From assembly GCA_942492625.1 (NCBI GenBank), contig CALOFM010000019.1:1-64000 (forward strand): a stretch of DNA of 64,000 bases. Direction: 5' to 3'. This document shows, piece after piece, positions 35,888-45,092 of the stretch; the stretch's first letter is position 1, and each line of letters begins with the position of its first letter. This stretch comes from Thiosymbion sp942492625 (GTDB lineage: Bacteria; Pseudomonadota; Gammaproteobacteria; Chromatiales; Chromatiaceae). The notes beneath the pieces were generated by a model. It made no database searches and was not told the origin of the DNA. It worked only from the letters and a program-made list of their open reading frames with translations. The position numbers and the translations under genes were made by a program.

Positions 35888-37192
35888 CTAATTTCCATGT
35901 TGCGCATGCGCATCGGATGTATCCCCCCCCGACGCGTTTCCCGCTTCGGACATACGCATAAAGCTCGCCTGCAGACTGGACTCGGAATCGATGAGGAACT
36001 GACCGGACACCACGACCTCATCGCCCTCGTTCAGACCCGACCGGATCTCCACTTCCCCCCCGCGCTGCATCCCGGTAACCACGTCCACCGGCTGGAAGCG
36101 GCCCTCGCCCAAGGCCGTGACCACACTCTCGCGCTCGCCGGTGACAATCAGCGCCTCGCTCGGGATCTTGAGCACACCCTCCCTGGGCCCGCCATAGATC
36201 ACCACCTCGGCGAACATGTTCGGCTTGAGCAGCAGGTCCGGGTTTGGAAAGACCAGGCGCACACGCAGGGTGCGGGTCTTGGGATCCAGGTCCGGATAGA
36301 CGTAATCCACCCTTCCCTCCCACTTCTCGCCCGGATAGGCCGGAACCTCGATCTCGGCGTTGAGTCCGGGCTTCAACCAGGCGATCTGGTGCTCGAAGAC
36401 TTCCACCAAGACCCACACCTGGCTTAAGTCCGCGATGGTGAACATCTCGGTGCCCTTGCTGACGAACATGCCATCGCGGGCCATCATCTGGGTCACGACA
36501 CCCTCGATGGGGGCGAGTATCGGGATCTGGTTCCGGGTCTCCCTGGAACGCCCGATGTCCCGAATGATCTCGTCCGGAACGTCCAGCAACCGCAAGAGAT
36601 TTCTGGCCTTGTCCTTCTTGACCCCCGCGACGCCCCTCTGACGGGGCTCCAGGGCGAGGAGGAAGTCCACTTGGGCGGACAGAATTTCCGGCGCATAGAG
36701 CTGAGCCAGCTCCTGCCCCTTGCGCACCGGCTCGCCCTCGGCCCGCAGGCTCAGGCCCTCGATCCATCCCTCGGCCCGCGGATGGACATGGGCCAGGCGG
36801 GTCTCGTCGTACTCCACCCGACCCAGGGTGCGGACGTACTTCCACAAGGTTCCCCGCTCCACCCTGGCGGTACGCACCCCCATGTTCTGGACGACGGCGC
36901 CACTCAAGGCCACGGCCGGGTGCTTGCCCGCCTCCGGGTCCATCATTTTCTCCACCAGGTCCATCCCGCAGATGGGACAAGACCCCGGCTCGTCCTTGAC
37001 GATCTGCGGGTGCATCGGGCAGACATACTTGGAATCCAGGTGCTTGGCTGCGTGCTCCATGGCGCTGTCGTCCAGGGCATCGGCGATGGGCTCGCTAGGC
37101 GTCGACGCCTCTTGCCCACAAGCGTTCAGTAACAAAAACGAGAGACATGCGGCGAGGGAGTATCCCCTCCCACGCGGACGGAAAACAGACAT
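35888..37192 (-). CDS. cusB: CusB-type RND periplasmic adaptor with heavy-metal-binding domain
   Basis: This is a 434-residue membrane-fusion lipoprotein. The signal peptide ends in LLLNAC, so lipidation is likely. A short metal-binding domain with CPMHPQI and CPICGMDLVEK (YHS-like, residues about 55-85) precedes the adaptor core: a barrel-sandwich hybrid and an alpha-hairpin, then beta-barrel and membrane-proximal domains (FEHQIAWLKPG, PGEKWEGRVDYVYP). It passes Cu/Ag to CusA. I start at the ATG at 37192 because GGAG lies six bases before it; the GTG at 37207 would place that site inside the coding region. It is probably the first gene of the cusBA operon, with the gene at 37311 upstream. 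Confidence 0.92.
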   Translation of the reverse strand: MSVFRPRGRGYSLAACLSFLLLNACGQEASTPSEPIADALDDSAMEHAAKHLDSKYVCPMHPQIVKDEPGSCPICGMDLVEKMMDPEAGKHPAVALSGAVVQNMGVRTARVERGTLWKYVRTLGRVEYDETRLAHVHPRAEGWIEGLSLRAEGEPVRKGQELAQLYAPEILSAQVDFLLALEPRQRGVAGVKKDKARNLLRLLDVPDEIIRDIGRSRETRNQIPILAPIEGVVTQMMARDGMFVSKGTEMFTIADLSQVWVLVEVFEHQIAWLKPGLNAEIEVPAYPGEKWEGRVDYVYPDLDPKTRTLRVRLVFPNPDLLLKPNMFAEVVIYGGPREGVLKIPSEALIVTGERESVVTALGEGRFQPVDVVTGMQRGGEVEIRSGLNEGDEVVVSGQFLIDSESSLQASFMRMSEAGNASGGDTSDAHAQHGN

Positions 37193-37310
37193 CTTCTTCT
37201 CCAGCACGCGCGCTAGTAACGGCTACGCGCGGCGATCCGGCGAATGGGAAACAGGCTTAACGCAACGACCGGACCGCAGGACCTATGAGGCCGTTTCGGT
37301 ACCGGCGGGT

Positions 37311-37676
37311 TCAGGAGAGAAGGGAGATGGGTGGCCGGTATAACCGGTCGGGAACGAAATGGTAGAAGTGCTTGAAGTAGTTCGCCGCACTAACCGAAGG
37401 GTTATCGGCCAGCCCGGTTACAAACGTAGACGTCATCGAATGGCAGGGTCCGAAGAACAGTCCGAGAACGCATTTCTGGCAATCGAGCATCGATCCCGGG
37501 CTGTCCGATCCCCGAGGCGGGGATACCATGGAGTGGAAGGGACAAGCGCTGTCGGTTTGGTTATCTGCCTTGCCGCCATACTTACAGGCCATCGCTGAAG
37601 ACGCGAAAAGCTGCGCCTGCACTGCGATTAAGCACAGCAGGATCAGTATCCTGGCCAGCGAACGATGCTCTCTCAT
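37311..37676 (-). CDS. Small secreted Cys-rich protein of the copper operon (DUF2946-like)
   Basis: This 121-residue protein has a signal peptide (ILILLCLIAVQAQLFASSAMA) and a mature part with Cys in the pattern MACKYGG, SACPFHSM, LDCQKCVLG and GPCHSM. Cys/His/Met spacing like this occurs in DUF2946-type proteins often found at the head of cus/cop operons; a copper-binding role is plausible but inferred. It lies about 120 bases upstream of cusB in the same direction. Confidence 0.7.
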   Translation of the reverse strand: MREHRSLARILILLCLIAVQAQLFASSAMACKYGGKADNQTDSACPFHSMVSPPRGSDSPGSMLDCQKCVLGLFFGPCHSMTSTFVTGLADNPSVSAANYFKHFYHFVPDRLYRPPISLLS

Positions 37677-37800
37677 GGTCTACAAGGTAGCGGCGGATCG
37701 GGCTTTAGGCAACCCGTACCGGATTATTCTCGCGAAGCAGGGCATGCCGCCCTGGCCTGAGTGTGTCATGCTGATACCATGCAAAACAGGAGGTAAAGTC

Positions 37801-38151
37801 ATGCGAAGAACCCTCAACTACATCCTGGTGCTCGTGGGCGGAGCGGCCTTCCTGGTCATGGTGAAGCTCATGTACGACATGACCGGACACATGGCACGTA
37901 TGACCGATCAGGTCAGCGTCATGTCTACGGACATGGGACGTATGAGCAGACAGATGGAAACACTGGTGGAGCAGGTCTCGGGTATCCAGACCAGCGTCCA
38001 ACACATGGCCTCGTTGGCGGAGGACGTACACGGAATCCGCGAGAACGTGGATACCATGACCGGCGTCCTCCACCGCGGTGGGGAGCAGATCGAGCGGATG
38101 AACCCCATGGAAATGATGCAGCAGATGATGGCCCCGGGTCAGCGGCGCTGA
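37801..38151 (+). CDS. Methionine-rich membrane-anchored coiled-coil protein
   Basis: This 116-residue protein starts with a clear Shine-Dalgarno (AGGAGG, 8 bases before the ATG at 37801). Residues 5-25 form one membrane helix (YILVLVGGAAFLVMVKLMY). The rest is a helical, probably coiled-coil segment with very many Met residues (MTGHMARMTDQVSVMSTDMG, partly quoted, and MNPMEMMQQMMAPG at the end). Met clusters can bind Cu(I). It is divergent from the cus operon across about 125 bases. The family is unknown to me; the longer frame from 37528 is not supported. Confidence 0.75.
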   Translation: MRRTLNYILVLVGGAAFLVMVKLMYDMTGHMARMTDQVSVMSTDMGRMSRQMETLVEQVSGIQTSVQHMASLAEDVHGIRENVDTMTGVLHRGGEQIERMNPMEMMQQMMAPGQRR

Positions 38152-38176
38152 GAGTCCGTGGTACAAGGCTGCAAGC

Positions 38177-38323
38177 TCAGCCGCAATCACCGCCGGCGGT
38201 GATCAGATCCCGGACGTCGGGCCGCTCCGACATCGCGCGCGCAGCCAACTCGTCGAGCACCGCATTGCAAGGCAAAACGGAATCGTCATTCAGCGCGGGA
38301 TCTTGGCAATGCACGTCGATCAA
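38177..38323 (-). CDS. Possible small protein or gene remnant
   Basis: A 48-residue minus-strand frame that would start at a TTG and ends ELAARAMSERPDVRDLITAG then GDCG. The sequence has natural-looking codon use and an acidic, helical composition. No clear ribosome-binding site is seen, so it could be the tail of a broken gene. The 18-base palindrome ATCACCGCCGGCGGTGAT (38186-38203) lies at its 3' end. Confidence 0.3.
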   Translation of the reverse strand: MIDVHCQDPALNDDSVLPCNAVLDELAARAMSERPDVRDLITAGGDCG

Positions 38324-38400
38324 TCGGAGGCTCAGCTACCTCGAGCCCGTCAAACTTAACGACAGCAAAACGACGAGCCGAATAAATCGATACGTTGCGA

Positions 38401-39234
38401 CTATAGGATCGCGCCGCGCTCGTCCAGGGCATACTTGGAGAGCCGCTTGGTGACGAAATCGAACGCTACGTCCACCGAATCGGTTCGGTGGACCAGGCTG
38501 GCATCCACGTCGTCGATCATTCCGTTGTCAATCAATGCGTCGAAGTCGACAACCTGATCCCAGTAGTGGGTGCCGAAAAGTACCAGATAGAAGTGCTTGC
38601 GGATTTTGCGCGTCTGCAGCAGCGTCAGGATCTCAAAAAGCTCGTCCAGGGTCCCGAACCCTCCGGGGAAGACGATGACGGCCTTCGCCAGGTAAGCGAA
38701 CCAGAACTTGCGCATGAAGAAGTAGTGGAAGTTGAACGACAGGGCCCTTGTGACGTACCTGTTGTCGATCTCCTCCGTGGGAAGCGATATGGAAAGCCCC
38801 ACGTTCATGCCCCGCGCCTCGGAGGCGCCGCGGTTCGCGGCCTCCATGATCCCTGGTCCGCCCCCGGTGCAGACCACGAAACGACGCTCGTCCTCGTCGA
38901 GCTGCTTCGACCACTCGGTAAGCCGCTTCGCCAGCTCCCGTGCGGACTCGTAGTAGCTTGACATCTCGAAGCGACGCTGCGCCTCACCCAAGTCGCCTCT
39001 ACCGCTCTCGGCGGCCCTGAGCTCCCGCTCCGCCTGCTCCCGCGAAACGATACGGGCACTGCCCATGAATACGACGGTATCATCGACCCGATAGCGGTCG
39101 AACCTGTTTCTCGGCTCCAGATACTCGGACAGAATGCGCAGAGACCGCGCCCCTGCGCCCAACAGGAACTTCTCGTTCAGGTAGGCCTTCAAGGGTTGTC
39201 GTGGTCGCCGTTGCTCGTTGTTGTCGATTGGCAT
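38401..39234 (-). CDS. LOG-family protein (TIGR00730, Rossmann fold)
   Basis: This is a 277-residue protein from the ATG at 39234, with AGAGG upstream. The LOG signature is complete: VVCTGGGPGIMEAANRGA (near 125-142) and PGGFGTLDELFE (near 195-206), where P-G-G-x-G-T-x-x-E binds the nucleotide. LOG proteins are phosphoribohydrolases acting on AMP-like or cytokinin nucleotides; many bacterial ones are longer, like this one. The longer frame from 39303 is not supported. It is divergent from a decayed PhoX gene. Confidence 0.88.
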   Translation of the reverse strand: MPIDNNEQRRPRQPLKAYLNEKFLLGAGARSLRILSEYLEPRNRFDRYRVDDTVVFMGSARIVSREQAERELRAAESGRGDLGEAQRRFEMSSYYESARELAKRLTEWSKQLDEDERRFVVCTGGGPGIMEAANRGASEARGMNVGLSISLPTEEIDNRYVTRALSFNFHYFFMRKFWFAYLAKAVIVFPGGFGTLDELFEILTLLQTRKIRKHFYLVLFGTHYWDQVVDFDALIDNGMIDDVDASLVHRTDSVDVAFDFVTKRLSKYALDERGAIL

Positions 39235-39353
39235 TTCGTGACCTCTCGGCGGCGAATTTGCCCCTGTCAGACTTGTATCGGGGCGTGCCAGCCATGAACG
39301 CATGGCCGTAGGATTAATTCTACTCCCGCAGGACTTGAGCTTTCCGCTTCGGA

Positions 39354-40662
39354 ACGATCAACAACTGCGCCGGCGGCATCACGCCCCGGGGCACCTACCT
39401 GATGGCCGAGGAGAACTTCCACGGCTATTTCTTGGGAAACCTGAACGACCAACCGTTACGCGGCTCCGCCGATAGTAACGATAGCGCATCCAACACCGAT
39501 GGCGACCTGACCGGAGAACACCCGGAAAAGACCAATTTTAAACGCTACGGGGTGCCGAGCGGGCGCTAGGTTCCACAATCGGTTCGACGTCAATGCCGAG
39601 CCCTTTGAAGCCAACCGCTTCGGCTGGATCGTCGAGGTAGGCCCGCTGGACCCGACGTCCACCCCGATCAAGCGCACCGCCCTTGGACGCTTCAAGCACG
39701 AGGGCGCCGAGTGCATAGTCAACGCAGACGGCCGTCTGGTGCTCTACTCGGGTGACGACCAGCGCTTCGAGTTTCTCTACAAATTCGTCTCCGCCGGCCG
39801 AGTCGATCTTGACCGCCGCGCCGCCAACCGAGACCTGCTGGACGAAGGGACCCTCTATGCCGCCAAGTTTCACGCCGACGGGACCCTCACCTAGATGCCT
39901 TTGCTGTTCGGCTGGAACGGGCTCACCGCGAAGAACGGCTTCCACAGTCAAGCCGACGTTCTCATCGAGACCCGGCATGCCGCCAGCGTGCTGGGCGCCA
40001 CGCCGATGGACCGGCCCGAGGACGTGGAGCCCGACCCGGGTTCCGATCGTGTCTACGTCATGCTGACCAACAACTCCAAGCGCCAACCCGACCAGATCGA
40101 CCCGGCGAACCCGCGTGCCACCAACCTCTGGGGTCATATCCTGGAGCTCACGCCCGCCAACGGAGATCACGGGGCCATCACCTTCGGCTGGGACATCCTG
40201 ATAAAGGCGGGCAACCCGGGAGAGGAAGGTACCGGGACAATTTGGAATCCGGCCACCAGCGAGAACGGCTGGTTCTCCTGCCCGGACAACTGCGCCGTCG
40301 ACCACCAGGGTCGGCTCTGGGTCACCACCGATCAGGGGGCGGCTTGGAAGAAGACATCCGGAACCGCAGACGGCGTCTGGGCACTGGAGACCGAGGGAGA
40401 CGGCTGTGGTATCGGGAGGATGTTCTTCCGCGTACCCGTGGGCGCGGAGATGTGCGGCCCCCGCTTCACGCCGGACGACAAGACCCTGTTCGTCGCCGTC
40501 CAGCACCCCGCGACGGATGGCACCGAGGACTTCCCCGGCTTCGAGCGCGGCTCCACCTTCGCGGACCCCGCTACCCGCTGGCCCGACTTCGACCCGAAGA
40601 TGCCGCCGCGCCCGTCAGTGGTGGTGATCACCAAGGACGACGGCGGAACCATCGGAACCTAG
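39354..40662 (+). pseudogene. Decayed PhoX-family (DUF839) alkaline phosphatase gene
   Basis: The frame starts without its N-terminus at TINNCAGGITPRGTYLMAEE (39354), the PhoX opening. A frameshift near 39567 separates GVPSGR from FHNRFDVNAEPFE. The second frame carries NRFGWIVEVGPLDPTSTP and RTALGRFKHEGAE. A TAG at 39892-39894 stands where relatives have Trp (LT-stop-MPLLFG). The last part (VYVMLTNNS, GHILELTP, GCGIGRMFFR) reads to 40662. The original gene would encode a Ca-dependent periplasmic phosphatase of about 600 residues. Three separate defects make it non-functional. Confidence 0.85.
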
Positions 40663-40851
40663 GAGCCTGTCCGGCATCCGCGTTTCCGCATTAGAGCAGC
40701 CGTAAGGCGGACCGGTTACCAGTAACGACAGTTGACCGCTTCGACGCTGAGCCAACCGCTCGACCCATGTAAATGACGAAGCGCTATCGAGCCTAAGCTA
40801 ATGGTGAGCCCGCTACGCCACCCAATGCGCGCACCGGACGGCGCCTGGCTG

Positions 40852-41814
40852 CTATTGGATTGCGTACTTTTTCAGCCGGTACAGGAAGGTGTCGCGACTG
40901 ATTCCCAACAAACGCGCCGCGTGGGTCCTGTTCCCGCCCGTTCGGCACAACGCTTGGCGGATCATGTCGGCCTCCAGCCGATCCATAACGATGCCTCCTT
41001 CAGGCAGAGTGAATTCGGAATCGGACGATGCCCCCGACGCGGACTGCAACCCGCGTATCTCGGCCGGCAGGTTCTCGGGGGTCACGCTGCGGCCGCCCAG
41101 AAGAATCACCATGCGTTCGGCAAAGTTGCGCAGCTCACGTAGGTTTCCCGGCCAGACGTAAGCTCGCAGAAGCCGCAGCGCAGCCACATCGAATCGGGGC
41201 AGGTCCAGGCCGTACGCCGCGCAGGCTTGCGCAAGAAAATACTGCAGCAGCTCCCGGATTTCTTCCGAGCGATCCCGCAAGGGCGGAAGAGTCAGCGGCA
41301 CTATGTTCAGGCGGAAGAAAAGGTCCTGGCGAAACCGAACGGCCGCAACCTCCGCGGACAGATCACGGTTGGTAGCGGCCAGGATGCGCACGTCGACTCG
41401 AGCCGGCGTCACCTCGCCGATCGGCAGGTATTCCCCGGACTCCAGAAAGCGCAGCAGCTTGGCCTGGGTACCGGGCGGTAGCTCCGCGACCTCGTCGAGG
41501 AAAAGGGTCCCTCCCGCGGCGGTACGAACGTAGCCGGCATGGTCTGCGTCTGCCCCGGTGAAAGCGCCCTTGCGGTGGCCGAACAGCAGCGAGTCTGAGA
41601 GCTGTTCGGTCAACGACGCGCAGTTGACCGATAAGAAGGGTTTTTCTGCACGGGGACTTTCGGCATGGATCGCCTGGGCCAGGAGCCTCTTTCCCGTGCC
41701 GGTATCACCGCAAATCAGAGTCGTGACGTCGGTCGCGGCAACGATACGCGCGGCGTTGACGACTTCCAGGAAAGCCGGGGTCGAGCCCCGCATGGTGCGA
41801 TCGAATGCGCTCAT
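40852..41814 (-). CDS. Sigma-54-dependent transcription activator without sensory domain
   Basis: This is a 320-residue protein from the ATG at 41814 (GAGG upstream). The frame is open further, but that part overlaps the next gene. From residue about 20 it is a sigma-54 AAA+ domain: Walker A GDTGTGKRLLA, sigma-54 contact loop GHRKGAFTGA, Walker B FLDEVAELP and an R-finger region. A Fis-type helix-turn-helix ends the protein (THAARLLGISRDTFLYRLKK). There is no receiver, PAS or GAF domain, so activity is controlled by abundance or by a partner, as in PspF. A near-consensus sigma-54 promoter stands before the porin gene at 42958, a likely target. Confidence 0.88.
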   Translation of the reverse strand: MSAFDRTMRGSTPAFLEVVNAARIVAATDVTTLICGDTGTGKRLLAQAIHAESPRAEKPFLSVNCASLTEQLSDSLLFGHRKGAFTGADADHAGYVRTAAGGTLFLDEVAELPPGTQAKLLRFLESGEYLPIGEVTPARVDVRILAATNRDLSAEVAAVRFRQDLFFRLNIVPLTLPPLRDRSEEIRELLQYFLAQACAAYGLDLPRFDVAALRLLRAYVWPGNLRELRNFAERMVILLGGRSVTPENLPAEIRGLQSASGASSDSEFTLPEGGIVMDRLEADMIRQALCRTGGNRTHAARLLGISRDTFLYRLKKYAIQ

Positions 41815-41897
41815 TGAAACCTCGTCGAGGCCGCGATCCTCGTGCCTCGCAGCAGCCAAGATGAAACTCGTAGAAACTACCACGAACAATCTCCGGA

Positions 41898-42581
41898 TCA
41901 AAGAACGCCTTGTCCGAAGGCCAAGCCGAGAACGCCCATTCCGATAAGCGCCAACCCCGCTGCCCGCTGCAGGAGCGGGTTTCGGGTCAATCCCGCGAGC
42001 CAACCGGTGGCCGACCCCATCAGAGCGACGGCAGGGAGCGTGCCCAGTCCAAATACAAGCATGTAAAGCACGCCCTGCAGAGCGCTCTCGGCAGAGACTG
42101 TAAGAAGCAACGCGTAGTAGACCAGCCCACACGGAAGCCAGCCCCACACTACGCCGAACAGCAACGCGCGCGAGAGGCTTCGCACCGGCAGGAGCTTGCG
42201 TCCGACCGGCTCGATACGCCGCCACAACGGCTCGCCGAGGCGATCCATCTTCTTGAGCTGTGGTACCCAACCGGTGAGATACAGCCCTACCGCGATGATC
42301 ACCACCGCCGAAAACACGCGGAAGAAATCGTGGGCGATCGGGACGAATTCCGCGCCCGACAGCGCCGAGCCGATCAGACCTCCGACGCCGCCGGCGACCC
42401 CGTAGCTTGCTATGCGACCAAGGTTGTAAGCGGCCAAGTACCGGGCAAGGCAGTGCGAGTTCCGGCGACAATCGAGCGGCAAGCTCAGGGCGAGTGCTCC
42501 GGCGATGCTGCCGCACATACCGACGCAATGCGTCGAGCTGAAAAGGCCGATCGCGAAAAGCAGCGGAACAGAAGGCTCCAC
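41898..42581 (-). CDS. TauE/SafE-type membrane protein with Cys-rich motifs
   Basis: This 227-residue protein starts at a GTG at 42581. It has six or seven membrane helices. Two Cys motifs lie in helix ends: STHCVGMCGS near 16-25 and GWLPCGLVYY near 150. This version of the TauE/SafE (UreH/DsbD-like) family is often found with copper or cytochrome-oxidase assembly genes. It lies 83 bases before the sigma-54 activator on the same strand and is probably co-transcribed. The transported substrate is unknown; copper or sulfur compounds are candidates (inference). Confidence 0.8.
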   Translation of the reverse strand: MEPSVPLLFAIGLFSSTHCVGMCGSIAGALALSLPLDCRRNSHCLARYLAAYNLGRIASYGVAGGVGGLIGSALSGAEFVPIAHDFFRVFSAVVIIAVGLYLTGWVPQLKKMDRLGEPLWRRIEPVGRKLLPVRSLSRALLFGVVWGWLPCGLVYYALLLTVSAESALQGVLYMLVFGLGTLPAVALMGSATGWLAGLTRNPLLQRAAGLALIGMGVLGLAFGQGVL

Positions 42582-42957
42582 AGGTATGCTTCCGACTCCT
42601 CAGTGCACGCGGTTTGTTACTGACAATAAGACCAAACCCTACCCCGTCGCCTCACCGGTCTAACTCAGCAGTTGAGGGGCAGACGTGGCTGCACCTTCGT
42701 TGGGATCGAAAAGTCAGTCAGTGCAACAAACTCCGGGGGCGCCCCGTCGAGACCCCCGCACCGCTTTCCGTAAAGCCCAATTCAGGAAGGACGCCCACCC
42801 GCGGGATATCCCGCAGGCAAATGGTTGAAATAACCCGTTTATGCTGGCTTTTTGCCACAAGACTCCTTCAACACCCTAATTTTCCGAGAGAAATGTGTTT
42901 GGCCCATCTATTGCTTTAACTCGACAGATCTCAACTAAGAAACAAGGACACTGCCAA
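42582..42957. other. Intergenic region with the porin promoter
   Basis: About 375 bases between the divergent TauE-like and porin genes. It contains the sigma-54 promoter described separately. Upstream of it I could not define an activator binding site by eye. Confidence 0.5.
42899..42915 (+). promoter_or_regulatory. Sigma-54 (-24/-12) promoter of the porin gene
   Basis: TTGGCCCATCTATTGCT matches the -24/-12 consensus YTGGCACGRNNNTTGCW at 14 of 17 positions, with exact GG-N10-GC spacing (GG at 42901-42902, GC at 42913-42914). It sits 43 bases before the GTG start at 42958, which would leave a leader of about 30 bases. A sigma-54 activator is encoded about 1.1 kb away. Confidence 0.7.
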
Positions 42958-44286
42958 GTGAAGCGCTCTACTTCCCATCGCCGACATTCAGCAACCCTCA
43001 TTCTGGTCGGCGCTCTACTCGTTGCGACGCCGGCGTCGGCAACCAACTGGATCATGCTCCAGGGCACCGAGACTGACAAGACCCCCGAATACAAGCCGTT
43101 CGGCTTCGTCGGCGTCGAGTACCAGAAAACCGGTGGCGCCGACTTGGCGGCGGGTCCGTGGAAGGGGCAGCCGCTGATTCTGAACCAGATCGGTCCCGGG
43201 TTGGAGAGTTCGTCCGAGCTTCAGGTCTCTTATGCTCGAGTTGGGCTGAGGGGGCGCCTGCTCGACGGCAAGCTGAACTATTGGGTCTCGCCGCTGGCCG
43301 GTTACAACGGAATCTCCTACAACGGAAGCCCCAATGTGAAGTTCACGGACTTGAGCGCCACTTTCAATCTGATTGCCCACGCCCGTATCCGCATCGGCCA
43401 GTTCAAGTATCCAGGCTCCGAGGAGGGACTAGAACCGGTCGTCCTGCGAGACTTTGTCAATCCCACGAGCGTCAACAAGCAAATCGTCAACGAGCGATTC
43501 TTCGACAGCGACGGGACACCCAAGGACAACGACAACGTCTACGACGGACCCTTGAGCGGCTGGCGCGACACAGGCATCCAGATCTTCGACGCGTTCAAGA
43601 CAGCGCAATGGGAGCACACCTATGCGCTCATGGCCGGCACCGGCACCGGCCTCGCCATCTACAACGGATTGGGCGTGGGCCGTCCGGACTGGCATCTTTA
43701 CTGGAGCTCGGAGCTGGTGTTCGGTGGCAAGGGACCCCGCCGTGAAGGGCTGAAGCTGACCGGATGGTACCAGGACGGCAGGCGCGAGATCCGCACGGGC
43801 AAGGAGCAGACAGAGGAGACATTCGGCCGCAAGCGCTACGGCCTGGGAGCCACCTTCCGCCAAGGTCCGTGGCGCACCGCCGGCGAGTGGATCAAGGCAG
43901 ACGGAATGATCTTCAACGGCACCGACGGCGCAGCCGTGCCCGGGGCTCTGAGCAACAACGGAAAGATGATCGCAAGCTACAACGTCCTGCCAGAAGACAA
44001 AGCGGACGGATGGTACCTGGACGGGGGCTATACCCTGTTCGACAAATGGGAGATTCGTGCACGCTACGACCGCCTCAATCGGGGAACGGACGAGAGGGAC
44101 ACGGAGCGCGGTTTCGAGACCTTCACCCTCGGTCTGACCTATCGGCACAACAAGCACTTTCGAGTTCTTGCCGACTACGAGCTCCGCGACGTTGATGCCC
44201 CCGGTCTGCCCGGAAGCGCTCCTCCGAGCCAAATACTGAGCGAGTTGGACGATAGGTTCGCGATACGGTTGTGGGCCAGGTTTTAG
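42958..44286 (+). CDS. Outer-membrane porin-like beta-barrel protein
   Basis: This is a 442-residue protein starting at a GTG at 42958 (AAGGA upstream). The signal peptide runs to ATPASAT. The mature part consists of alternating amphipathic beta-strands with aromatic belts (YWVSPLAGYNG, RIRIGQFKYPGSEEG, LGATFRQGPWR, TLGLTYRHNKHFRVL, and the final strand ending RLWARF). The terminal aromatic Phe is typical of outer-membrane barrels. It resembles phosphate- or substrate-specific porins of the OprP/OprO type in length. A sigma-54 promoter precedes it. Confidence 0.8.
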   Translation: MKRSTSHRRHSATLILVGALLVATPASATNWIMLQGTETDKTPEYKPFGFVGVEYQKTGGADLAAGPWKGQPLILNQIGPGLESSSELQVSYARVGLRGRLLDGKLNYWVSPLAGYNGISYNGSPNVKFTDLSATFNLIAHARIRIGQFKYPGSEEGLEPVVLRDFVNPTSVNKQIVNERFFDSDGTPKDNDNVYDGPLSGWRDTGIQIFDAFKTAQWEHTYALMAGTGTGLAIYNGLGVGRPDWHLYWSSELVFGGKGPRREGLKLTGWYQDGRREIRTGKEQTEETFGRKRYGLGATFRQGPWRTAGEWIKADGMIFNGTDGAAVPGALSNNGKMIASYNVLPEDKADGWYLDGGYTLFDKWEIRARYDRLNRGTDERDTERGFETFTLGLTYRHNKHFRVLADYELRDVDAPGLPGSAPPSQILSELDDRFAIRLWARF

Positions 44287-44493
44287 ATCTCGCTACACAA
44301 GGCGAACACGCTGGCAATTCTCAATGCCGATCACCCCCGATTGATGCTATTTTTCCGACCCCTGCTCCGGCGCGGTGGAGTCTCCCGGCTTCCGCCCGCC
44401 TAGCGTACCTGGAAACGCCGGGATTTCCGTAGGTATCACTTCGGCACCGTCCGAAAGAGGCAATCGTACTTAGCTATGAGAGGAGAAAAAGTC

Positions 44494-44928
44494 GTGAGAG
44501 CTCTAAGACATTCGCTAGTTGTTCTACTCCTGCTTTCGTTTGTGGCAGCGGCCCCCGTCTCCGCGGACGAGCAGAAGACCATCTTCTACAATGTGACGAC
44601 CGACGAGGCCTGGGCGGCGGGGATGGCGCTGGGACAGGCGAGCAAGGCCCTGGAGTCGGGCTACAAGGTCGTCATCTTCCTCAATGTCCGAGGCGTGTTC
44701 ATCGCGTCCAAGTCCTTCGCGACAGACACGAACGGTTTAGTCGGAATGAGCCTGCAAGACATGTTGAAGGCCGCGATGGACAAGGGGGCCCAAGCGATCA
44801 TTTGCCCCATGTGCATGGGCAAGGCGGGTATGACCATGGACGATGTGGTCGACGGAGTAGTCAAGGGCGGCCCGGATGTCACCATGAAGGCAATGACGGC
44901 GGACGACACGGTGGTCATCAGCTATTGA
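44494..44928 (+). CDS. Exported DsrE-family protein
   Basis: This 144-residue protein starts at a GTG at 44494; GGAG lies 8 bases upstream within the sequence that a longer ATG start would use. A signal peptide (VVLLLLSFVAAAPVSAD) precedes a DsrE/DsrF-like domain of about 120 residues: TIFYNVTTDEAWAAGMALG and YKVVIFLNVRGV, with a conserved Cys pair in IICPMCMGKAG. DsrE-type proteins carry sulfur or take part in sulfur relay; the exported form is less studied. A terminator follows immediately. Confidence 0.82.
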   Translation: MRALRHSLVVLLLLSFVAAAPVSADEQKTIFYNVTTDEAWAAGMALGQASKALESGYKVVIFLNVRGVFIASKSFATDTNGLVGMSLQDMLKAAMDKGAQAIICPMCMGKAGMTMDDVVDGVVKGGPDVTMKAMTADDTVVISY

Positions 44929-44943
44929 TATCTCGGAATCGCC

Positions 44944-44985
44944 GGCGCCTTGACCCAATGCAAGGCGCCCGCTCCTGCGGGAGCG
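44944..44985 (+). terminator. Tandem hairpins after the DsrE gene
   Basis: GGCGCCTTG (44944-44952) pairs perfectly with CAAGGCGCC (44961-44969). A second stem, CGCTCC-TGCG-GGAGCG (44970-44985), follows directly. There is no long T-run, but two stacked GC stems right after the stop codon indicate a transcript end or stabilising structure. Confidence 0.6.
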
Positions 44986-45092
44986 AAAGTCCTTGAGGAA
45001 TTGCCGTCGTTGAACGCGATCCCAAGTTCGCGGCACAGCCGCAACACACCTGCCTGACAGCAAACCGTCTGCGGTATCGACGGAGGCCGATC

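Noticed and set aside
40852..42528. Longer 558-residue version of the sigma-54 activator
   Set aside because: The N-terminal 239 residues overlap the TauE-like gene out of frame and lack any domain; the ATG at 41814 has a ribosome site and begins just before the AAA+ domain.
42830..42860. TGGCTTTTTGCC as a second sigma-54 promoter
   Set aside because: Spacing between GG and GC is 6 instead of 10 bases.
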